Positions 38,801 through 50,800 of a DNA stretch of 64,000 nt are shown here, piece after piece (positions within the stretch are counted from its first letter, which is position 1; each line of letters starts with the position of its first letter). Location of the stretch: assembly GCA_022495005.1 (NCBI GenBank), contig JAGYXB010001095.1:1116001-1180000 (forward strand), written 5' to 3'. The notes beneath the pieces were generated by a model, which worked only from the letters and a program-made list of their open reading frames with translations, did not search any database and was not told where the DNA came from. This DNA comes from Rhyacophila brunnea. Its lineage: Eukaryota > Arthropoda > Insecta > Trichoptera > Rhyacophilidae. The translations under genes and the position numbers were made by a program.

Positions 38801-41800
38801 TTGGATCAACCTAAATATTAATTGAACAAACTTTTCAATTATAAATATCAATAAAAACTCTTTGAGATCAAACATCACCTATGAACATTTTTAATAATAC
38901 AAGCAGTTTTAAGAATCTCGACTACAAAATTAACACAAGCTGAAATTAGAAAAATGTAAAACAGTTTCATTCTTCCCATTAAATTTTTGGCTATTAGAGA
39001 ATCGTTTATTTTTTATGGGGCAATTCCTTTTCCGTGATAATAATTAGTTAATAATGTATGCCCAAAAATAGTAGACATTTTACATGCGGCCCACCGTTCA
39101 TTTGATATTCCTAATGTAGCCCTTAAGCCAAAAAGTTTGCCCAGACCTGCTCTAAAGTGACACGGATAACACTCAGAGCAATTCCATAAACAATCCGGTT
39201 ATCTATAATAATAAATATTAACACACATCACTGTGTTTTACTTGATTACAAATGCATATGATTAAAATCAAGTATGATAATAATATGTCTAAAATATTTG
39301 GCAGTACCTAATATTCAACGACATTTAGACAGTCGGTCATGACAGACTGTGTTAAAAACATCACGCTTGACAGTTAACTTCCCGGGATAAGTAACTAGAC
39401 ATATTATTATATTATCTATCATTTATTATTGACTTTGCAATGATCACTCGATCTTGTAGCTCGTCCGGCTTTTCAAATGTTAGTTTCTTTGCCATGTGTA
39501 ACTCGTCCATCCTGTTTACATGGGACAGATATACAAAAATATATATTTAAATGAGGATACCCTATTCAGACGTACACTAATTATTAATAACTCAATTTTT
39601 AAAAACACAGCAGATATTATTATATCAATTGGTATAGGTAATAAATTACAACAGAAAATACGAAAAACTAAAAGGTACTTACAGTCTGTTGTAACTAGAT
39701 AATATTATAATGTATTCAGAAGCGATTAGTCCAGCCGCGAACTTCAAACAACCATTTAAACTTTCGGTAAATATTCCACCTACCCTAATGTCCAGTATCT
39801 GAAAGTTTGTTATTAAATCTTCGTGGGTGTCACCTGTAACCGACCCTTCAACCAAAAAGGTTTGATGCCCACACATTAAGGGATAATACACTGAGTTGGG
39901 TGCACGAGGCACCACACTTATATGCCGGAGACGCTAAATAGTGGCTTACGGAGCAACTTCGCGACTCATAAAACCTGTCCAGAGTGCTTATAGCATTACA
40001 AGTATGTGTAGTTATCGAGAAGTAAAGTTATTTTAGTGCTAATGCTATATTACTACTCTAGGAATACATTATTTAAAGATTAATGATGTGTAATTAAAGT
40101 GTGTATATAGACATAAACTATTAAAATTTAATGCACATTTAATAATGTCTATAACAAATCTAGAAAACTTTGCAGGCGCCTTTAATTATTTTTTTTATTT
40201 AAAATACATACCTACCTACTTACCTTCTTATATCCTAGGAAACATACGTATTAGAAAAAATTTATAACACACAAATTCGCCTGCCGGGTGAAACTATCTA
40301 ATTTTGTAATTTAATATTCATATGAGTGTAACTTCTTCTTCTTCTTCCACGGCGCTACATCCCGGGGTGGGATTTGATCTCCTCCACAACCGCTCTCCAC
40401 TCACTCCGGTCTCTCGCCAAACTTCTCCAGTTACCGGGTTTTCCTATATGAAGCCAGTCCACTTCTACGGCGTCAGCCCATCTCCTTCTTGAACGGCCTC
40501 TGGGTCTCTTCCGTTGGGGTAGCCACTTCGTCATGATCATTGGCGCTCTAACTTCAGGCATTCTCTCCACATGTCCCGCCCATCGTAGTCTTTGGGACTT
40601 ACAGTATCTTATGATTGTTTGCTGTTCAATCAGCTCTTCCAACTCGTGGTTCATTTTTATTCTGTAGTTCCCATTTTTCAACGTGGGTCCAAAGATTTTA
40701 CGGAGTATTTTGCGCTCGAAGACAGCTAATTTGTTTTCCTCGTTTTGAGTTAAGCACCAAGTCTCACAGCCATAAGTGACCATTCGCCTTATAATTGTTT
40801 TATATATTAGAAGTTTACTTCTTCGGCCTAGAATTTTCGACCCCACCAGTCACTTGCAGGCATGCCAGCATTTATTCCCGGAGATAAGGCGGATTTGTTT
40901 AGTTTTTAGTTTATATACAGCATGGCGTTTTGTTTAAGTATTATATAGAATTTTGCTAAATACTAGATATACAACATATGTGTACTAACCCTTAGTTTAT
41001 CCCGCATAAGTATTTCAGTGGAGTAGGTATACAAAAAACTAATTATAATTTAGGTACGTTGCCGCTCGTTTAATAAAAGCTACTACTAGTACCAATATTT
41101 ATTTTCCTCAGATTGTGAAATATTGGTAAAGCGTAAATAACTAGTGAAGCTGTCACTTAAACTGTCGTAGCAGCATCGGCGTCGATACCACCTGTCGCAA
41201 AACGTCGCGACGCTTACATTGGACCGAGAAAAGCTGCTTGTGTACCAGCAGATAGGACGAAACATGGGGGTAATTAAGACTAAACTATAAATCGTAATTA
41301 CGATAGAGCAGCATATTTTTTGAAGTAAAGTTGTAGGTAAATAGTTAAAACATTTTTTGTATTCGTATTAAGTAAATAAACAATATTGTATTTATTTAAT
41401 AACTACCAATAGTTCGATAGTATTAGTATTATATTCTTTTCCAGACATGACTGATTATTATTATTTAAAGATGTTTATTATTATAGTCGATTTAAATAAC
41501 CATTAAGTCCACAGAAGTATGTAGAAAAAGTATGTTTCTGAGGTATCCCAAATTATGTACGTTCAATAACGGACGCTAATGTTAATAATTGATTGAACTA
41601 AAAAATATGTATTTAAAAAGAATAAATAATTGTTTTTGTCGGATATATAAAATAATCTGAGGGTAATCAAAAAAAATGTTTTGTATAAAAATCTAAAGAA
41701 AAATAATCAAATTTGATTTCAATAAACAATACTAATTGATTCGTGGATATAAAAATAGAATAATGCAGAATTTACGAGTTCATTAATGTGATTTAGCACT

Positions 41801-44800
41801 ACCTACCGATAGTTTATAAACTATTGGAGTGTTTATTTCTTTCATTACAAAAATAATAAGCCAGAAAATATTTCGAACGCTAAAATTCTTACAATGACGC
41901 AGGTAGGTAGGTAACTGACTCACTTTGATGTCAATATTTTTATTTTGAGTTCAGTGAACACGTCAGTTATAATCAAGTAGTCCTTAACTGAAAATAAAGA
42001 TTGAAAAAATATAGTCTGGTTACATAAAATTAATATGATTAAGACATAGTTAGATAATGCGCGTAGAAAATTTGTTCCGGACCGATAAATTTAATATATT
42101 GTTGGATAATGTTTCCAAGCCGATATAAAAGGATATGTGGGACTATTGTCGTAATTATACGCTTTGTTTTTCACTAATACAATTATGAGTACACAGTCTA
42201 AAGCAGTGATTCTCAACTGGGTACACGAAACCCTATGGCTCTGTGAAAAGCAGTTTTTTGTAATAAAGGTTTCAAGGGACCTATTTTTAAAACAAAGAAG
42301 TGTATTATATGGAATATTATGGAATCCATAAGTAAGACAGCGATTACAAAATAAGTATAGATTAAGGTTCCTTTTTACTCTAAAACAATTACAAACACTA
42401 ATAAATACTAATAGATAGCCATAAACAGCTGATCTTTTGGTTTACATAATAATATTATTTAAAACAATAAATTCATTCATTGACTGCCCCAAAATGATAA
42501 TAAATATTACAGACTCTTCTCACTTAGATAATTTTTAAACCAACAACTCCAGTCACTCTTCAATACCAAGTATTAATTCTTTCGAATAGTTCTTATATTA
42601 TCATGTTCATATTCAGGCACCCAATCACTGCAGTAAATGAACTTTTTTATGTTGTATACTAACTCAAAGTTGTTTTTCATAATATTATATGCTGATTTTC
42701 TTGTATTTTTTTATACATTATATTTTACCCCACTGTAATATGTTATTATGAGTGTTCTGTCTACTCTATTTTACTGTATAATATTATAATATATGACATC
42801 TCACTACCTCAATATCTCATTCAATCGACACAAATGCAACGATTAGGTTATAATGTTTGAATATGTTAAATTTGCAGGAGGTTTGAAAGTTGACATCGTG
42901 AACATGAATTAATTTGTTTCATTAATTCCATTTATTTTGTACCGTAAATACTAAAAAATGATACAGCATTTTGGCATCTATATTTAATACCGAATTTATC
43001 AAATTCATATTATACCACAACTCAATATCTTATTTAATCAACACCAGTGGCGAAGGCTCCATACTAGGCGATTATTTAAAGCCTACCTTCTAAGAAAAAT
43101 ATATCTTCAAGTATTTGATTTATATTAAAATAGGTAAATGAAAAATATGTATGCAAAATATAAAACAATTGAGACATCTATCGTCAGAATTTAGAATACC
43201 GTTTAATTTAGTTGAGTTTCGAATAAAAAATAAGTGGCCACAAGCGCCATCTATTTTCAACTGAATTAGCTTCGGATTCCGATCGACAGAATCCAAACTA
43301 CATTTTGTGTCGCTATGACGTCACATAACATCAAATATGTCTGTAAATTTGAACCGAATCTATAAGCGCTACGGAATACGATTACTGTAGGCCCTACACT
43401 CTTTAGGAATATGTTTATTGTCGATGTCTGTCGCTTTAAGCATATAATAACTACATAAAATGATTTAAAAAAATAATTTCTATTGGATTCAATGAGGGAT
43501 AAAAATTGATTTTAAAAATAAAAAAATAATTGTATCCTGTGATGTGTGTCATTGTGATGTGTGCCATTGTGTTGTGTACCTACATATTCATCAGTAGTAA
43601 TATCGGATTATCTCCTTATTACCCGTAAGTATATCTGACAAGTAAATTTTTTTTTCATATCTCCACAGCCTACCTCTTTCCAAAAGTCACCCTTCACCAC
43701 TGATCAACACTAATGCAACGATTAGGTAATAATGTTTGAACATGTTAAATTTGCAGGAGATTTGAAAGTTAACATCGTGAACGCAAATTAATTTGTTTCA
43801 TTAATTCCATTTATTTTGTACGGTAAATACTAAAAACCGTTACCCGAATATACTATTTAACAGTATGAAATAAAAAAAATAATGGATTTCATATATGTAC
43901 AGAAATATAAAATATATGTAGTATATATTTAAACGAAACATTTATTCTTTTGCTAAATAAAAAATGCTCGACGAAGATTATACATAAATATTTAACTGTT
44001 GCAATATAAAAGGATTTTTAATCATATTCATAAATCAGCTCCGTGCTGGGGTGAAAAATCTAGTTGCAGAGGTATTAAATATTAAAAAGTAGTCGAGATA
44101 AAACACGCCACGGAACGAAATTATAATGCCAGCACAACAAAAGACGTGACAGAGAGAAGACGAAGAAAAAAAATAAAGCACACGTTGCTTCCAACATCGC
44201 CAACCCACAAATATATTGGATTAGCTTTTACAAGTGTAAAGTTTCGCGATAACTCGCAGTTTTCTTTATTAGTTATACGTGAAAAGAAAACAAAGCATAT
44301 GTTTAACGTTACTATGGTATGCTATAGAGTCACGTTATTAGTTAGGTCACAACTATGGCGTAGGGCTACATACATATATGTCATGCCGGATCTGTTAAAT
44401 TATAACATCAAATAACTGAATGTAGGTACGAAATAGTTTTTTTTGTGGAATATTTCATTTTCGATTTTTGTCTAACATCTATACACAAAATTTAGTTTAT
44501 CAGGTACCTCCAATTTATGTATTCTCAATAAAGAAAGCTAAATTTAGAACAAAACATTATTTTACAATCTACATATTTTTCATGTTCCGTTCACGATGGC
44601 CGAGTGGTTATCACGTCGGCTTACAATGTCTTGGGTCCCGGTTTGGCAAATTTACATGTTGTTTTTCAATGTGTATTTGGATCATAGTAAGACCTAGTAG
44701 GTTGAGCAAGTGGCTAACATATATATCGTAAAAACAAATATATGGGATAATAATATAATTTTAAGAACCTCAGATTAAATGCAGGTATAAGAAATATGTT

Positions 44801-47800
44801 GAATGCATCATAGATGGAACAATACCTAAGAGGCGAAAGTACTTACCCGGAAAGTGAAAGATGTGAGTTCAGGTCCCATTTATACCAACTTTTTTTTAGT
44901 ATTTACCTACCCTTAGAACTCCTTAGGGGTTCTCAAAATGATGTTTATTTCTATTTTAAAAATCTCACATTCTTAAGCCCCATCATAAGACGTATTGAGT
45001 ATTAAACAAAAAAATATAATTTGTAAGATATTTATTGTTGTAAATAGTTCAATATTGCTGCTTTATTATAAACCAATTGAAATACCAATATCTAGCCACA
45101 GATTGGAGTGTATATTAAGATACATTTCTTCCGGAACCACGGTGGTATAGGTGAATTGTTTAGCATGCCGGTCTCTGAATATGCGGGCCACGAGTTTGAT
45201 TGAGCAGGGTTTAATTGAATTTTAAAAACTAACCATCACCATGTAAAAATTGTACTCATCATTCAATGAAAATAAATAAATGTGACTGACAAAGTTTAGT
45301 GTGTACTATTTATGTCGAATCTTAACAGCCTACCTCGACCCCTCACACTGATATATATATATCTTAGGATGAAGTGATCGATAATACTAGTTGAAGATAA
45401 TTGGTTACAGATGTAAGCCAATATGTATAAAGTTTAATATAATAATGGATTGGTATTCCTTTGCTATCATAATATCAAATTCCCGTGTAGCTAGTGAACC
45501 ATCACGCCATTATATATTTGAGACGTTTAGTACCTAGTAATATTATGCACTTCAATTAACACGGTGGTTACAAAGATACTTACCCATTTTATTATTAATT
45601 ATAATTTAATTTTAAATAAATCAGATTTCGTTCAGTGTCAATTATTCACTGATATTGATGGAAAGCCAACACACCAAATGAAATGAGAAAATATTTTACA
45701 CTTTAAAAAAAATCAGACCTAGGGAAAAAAATCAAATTTAGGTGCCTACTTGAGATTATTTAAATCATTGCTAAAGATTACGATTTATTTATTTAGCAAA
45801 AGAGTATTACGGCATTACAACGATTTGCCAATGCGCCATAATACATAATAAATACAAAATTAAACATATTATGAAACATAACATCTGTCCTGCGATGAGG
45901 TATCTTGAAGACCGTAGAGTTACAAGTGATATTGGTGGGAAGATGAAAATTAATATTTGCCAGTATATACGGATTGTAAATGAACCCACGAAAAAGTAAA
46001 AAGAAATGAATATGATTATCTGTTCATTAATTTTACTTCTTGTTGTTTTTATTGATAGTTAAAATAGTGTCTTCTATAAATCTCAAATGAAAATGAGCAG
46101 AATATTATAGTCGATCTCGATCAATGTGAATAGACAATCTTTGGATAAATCCAGTTGTACAGTTGTACCAAATAAGTAGACCTGCGGAAGTACCTGGAAA
46201 TTGGCAATGGAACGCACAAAAAAATTATATCAGCTCGGAGTGGACTTCATCCAACAGTGTATTTATATAGGCTGATGCATAATTGAAAAACCACTACTCA
46301 GCACAAATGAACGAAAAGTGATTAAATAATAAACCTGCAATCATATCATAAATTAGTAAACCTAAAATAACATTTAATCAGGTTTATCATTTTAAGGCAA
46401 CTTAGAATACTGTTTAAAATAAAGTCAACAATCAATCGACGATTATGAAATAGATAATAATATGTTTTTTTAACTTTTCAATCCAGTATTGAATTTTGAT
46501 ACAAATCGTTAGATTAAAACGTTCGCCTTTTAGAGTCAAAGTCACAAATTCGGATTTATTAGTTGAGTTTGTATTCAAGGTTAATGCGTTGAGAAAATGG
46601 CTAATAAGCATACAGCTCAATACATTGCTTGAGACTTGGTTGTTATTGTACAATAGGATATGACTTTTGAACTGTCACCGTGCATTGTTCTTCTTTCTTT
46701 ACTCATTGAGGAGGCATACTATAATAGTAAACTAAATATAATACCTACATACATATTTAAAAAAAAATCTATTAAGACACCTCCACGAAGCGGATGGTCT
46801 GCGTAATCATTAAAATAATACTTAGGTTTTTTTGATTGTATGGTTGCCATTTGCTCAACCTATGAGGTCCTTCCTCTTGACTCAAAACATACATTGAAAA
46901 AATAATATGTATATTTGTCAGATCCGGGATCCGAACCTGAGACCTACGACATTATAAGCCGACGAGTAAACCACTCGGCCATAGTGGGCGTATATTTGCA
47001 TATTTAAATTTCAGGAAATTAGTGATTTTTAAAAGTTGAGCATACATGTTAATAAACCAAAAACACCTTGTAGTGCTATGAGTTTGTATGGAAAACTAGA
47101 CTCGCCTGTCATAATATCAAGGCATGTCATTGTGATGTGCTCTTACTTCGAAGTTTCCGAGTCAATACTGTTCCATGAAATGATTCCCTATGCAATACAA
47201 CGTAAATATGACATAGTCTATATAAGGTGAGTAATTGACCAATTAATTATTTTAATAACAGTTTATAGTGGGAATTTAATCTTGCCTAACGAACATAACC
47301 ACTGCTAAATAAACTTAATTGAACTTAACCCTGATAGGGAAATTTTCTTTTAAATAATATACTACTTTGAGACAATGCGTTCTATTATAAAAAGGTTATA
47401 TGCTAAAAAAAAATTATGTACCTATCAATATGTACAGTTACAACATAATCAGAGTTTTAATATCCTGTAGCTGTCAGTATATTATTGATCATTATATCTA
47501 TTTTTAATGTATCAAATTATTCGACCGCAATAATAAATTCCCAAGGAACTCATATACCGGTAAACGACTGTTTACCTGCGTCAGCAGATTGATTGGCGAT
47601 ATTAAATACGGTATCGCAATGGAAAATTAGTTTAATATCCATTCCCATAATATCATATTATATTATGACTGTACTAATAAATAAAATTCACAGCTACTCG
47701 TATTTAAACCGCTGACTCGTTCAATATAATTATGTACTGGAATATAATGTTTAGGTATTATTTTTGATTGTATAAATTACGAATACTGATTTATCAAAAT

Positions 47801-50800
47801 TCACTCGAATCTAAGTACCTGGCTCGTACTATCTCAGTACTTAATTTGTACTGTCATTGTATTTATACTATCGTACCGACCATTACGCTGCAAATAAAAC
47901 TCGCTCCTGTGGGTCTATTCTATACTTATCGAACACTAAATTGATAAATAGTATCAAACTTAGGGTAGGTTTGTATCAAAATATTAGCACATATTGTAAC
48001 AATTACACGAAGCTGGTTTTTATTGTTGCAATAAGTGTGATATTTTAACAGCAGCAAGATAGGTGCTGTTAAAATATAGCACTTATTGCAACAATAAAAA
48101 CCAGCTTCGTGTAATTGTTACAATATGTGCTAATATTTTGATACAAACCTACCCTAAGTTTGACAATATTTATCATTTTATCACTTTAGCGGTCGATAAG
48201 CATAGAATAGACCCAATGAATACATCTTCGACTTCTTCATCATCATCCTCAACACCATAACCCACACATCGAACACTACAATACGTTAAATAATACATAA
48301 TTTTAATACCGATGACTTAGCCTTTGTCAAATATAAAGAATATTTCTTGCTCTTTGTACGACATTTATATAATATATATAGGATAGTAATACTTGACAGA
48401 TTATGTAGGTAGAATATATATAGATGTATGTATTTAATATTTATTCTGTTATCAGAGTGGATAAATTAAATATTCTACAATTTTACTCACTACTACTGCC
48501 TAATAGTATTTACTTACTAGATATTGTCTCATTAGCCAACGGATAACGCTTTTTTAACGTTTTTTTGTTTAATATCTGTGAACTTAGTACATTATGGAAA
48601 GATGAAAACTTCACATAGTCTGTACATGTACGTACATTTTTATTAATGCAAACATTTTAATTTGTACATATTATGCGATGTGTATGAGTGAAAAAACATC
48701 CGCTTCTGAAATCGTGCATAGCGGGTTCCAGCCTCGCATCTGAAAAATCTGATTTGTCAGTACCTATGAAGGACATGTTTGGATTTTTATTGTAGGTATA
48801 CGCAGTAATTGAACAAATAGTAATTTTTCGTAAAAAACATTTTTAGGAAGCGACTAAGATCCACACATGATTATCAAGCCAATGAATATAACTGAATTAA
48901 TATAAATGGAAATATATTCCACATTTGTAATCACTCACTTTTGTGGATTCTCTCATATCTGCACCAACTGCAGAAAGTTGAGGCAATATTATCAAGGAAA
49001 GTGTAGGTACTGATACGCACTACCAGACATGCATGAATGCAGCGGATCAATGCTAGCTTACTGCTTTGAGATAGGTTTGCTACATTCTGCATTGTTATCG
49101 TGTAAGTTGGAATTACATGTCGTTGAACTGAAAAATCGGTTATATGCACACTATTTATACAATGATATTGAACAATAAATATATTAAACTGCCCAACATT
49201 ATCAATGGTGTTAATTGTAGATTGTCATTGACAGAGCGAATAAACATACTGCAGTGAAAACAAAATTACCACAGAAAAAACTGTAAACGCATACCTAAAC
49301 AAAAATATTCACCTTTGTTTATTATTGAAACTATATATTATGTGACGCACATAATATTATAAAAACAATAACAAGTAATCTATAATATATTATATATAGA
49401 TATGTGTGTGTAAATAAAAGTAAAAATATATTTGTTTGATTTCCTTTTCCTACTTGGCATCTGTTTGAATAATTAAAGTACAATATTGGTACCACTCAGT
49501 GGCGAAGACTCCATACTAGACGAATAAATAGTATATAAAAATAATTTATTCAATTCGCCAACGACATAATCGTATAATTATGAAGGAATGTAGTATATAA
49601 TAAGCACATCTGTCGAAAGTTTAAAAAAATACGCCACATCGCGTCTCTCTTCAACATTGTATTCTATGGATTGTTTGCTAGTGAATCCGGGCGTTTTTAT
49701 ATTAGTTTATGTCACGTGACCTCAGGATGTCTGTACTAGCCCATACAAATCGATTGGCTATTGAAGCTACACGTAACACATTATCTATAGTTCTACGTTT
49801 GTTCAAAATAATTAATAATACGACAATTTAAAAAAAAAATCTATGGGATTTAATCACATAAATATTGATTGTTGTTAAAAATAAAAAATAAAAATTATCT
49901 CCTGATTTTTATTTATCAGGTAGTTCAGTCATATTATAAATTATATTTTTTTTAGGAAAAAGAAATCATTCGAACTCATTGCTCAATTTTATATCTTCAG
50001 TGAGCTGTTTAAATTTCATCGATTTAGTGTGTCGTTGTCAAAAGTTAGTGTGTGACTATTTATCAGTAGTAATATCGGATTATCTTCTTATTTCCTGTAA
50101 GTATACGTAATAAGTGTGCTTTCTCCATATCCTATATCTTTCCAAATGTCACCATTCGCCACTGACACCACCCTATTGGTTTAGGTAACTCAGCTTAGAG
50201 TAGGCAATTCGAAAGTGTACGGAACGTCTTGTTTCCTGCAATGCCTATTTTAATGCTAGCAGACAAGCAGAGCGCTTTTACCGTAGACATGGTGCCACTC
50301 TATACATTTTGAACATATATATCTACAATTCTCCAGTATGTCACAATCTGCCCGTCTCATAATGTAATGAGCAAAACATGTCAGAATATGTTTAAATACT
50401 AATATACCTATGTAAACAACGCAAATTTGATTGATGTCTCTATTTTTACGTACTATTTAAAATATATATATATATTATTTATGTTCTGCACAAAATTAGT
50501 TTAATTAAAAATATTTTCAAACATTTCGCAGTTTTTTTTAATCATTAATACGATATGTTCATATAAAAAAAATACAACCAGAATAGTAAATACATAACGA
50601 AATATTTACGCAAATAAGTAGGTACCTACTTATTATTTTTGAAATTGGCATGATATTCAAATTGAGAAGAAGTATTATTGTACATTTTTGTTTCGTGTAA
50701 AATTTTGTACTAATCATAATGTACTTATGAAACGAAGTGACGGTACACTAGTGTAAAAGTTTCAATGACGAAACGTTCAATTCAATATCATATCACTTAC

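Noticed and set aside
44146..44415. Plus open frame starting with a basic run
   Set aside because: The start is probably a non-ATG or chance frame, with no domain and no neighbouring exon.
47036..47230. Plus open frame followed by a good gtgagt donor
   Set aside because: There is no acceptor-linked partner exon or recognisable protein; a single donor-like site is expected by chance.
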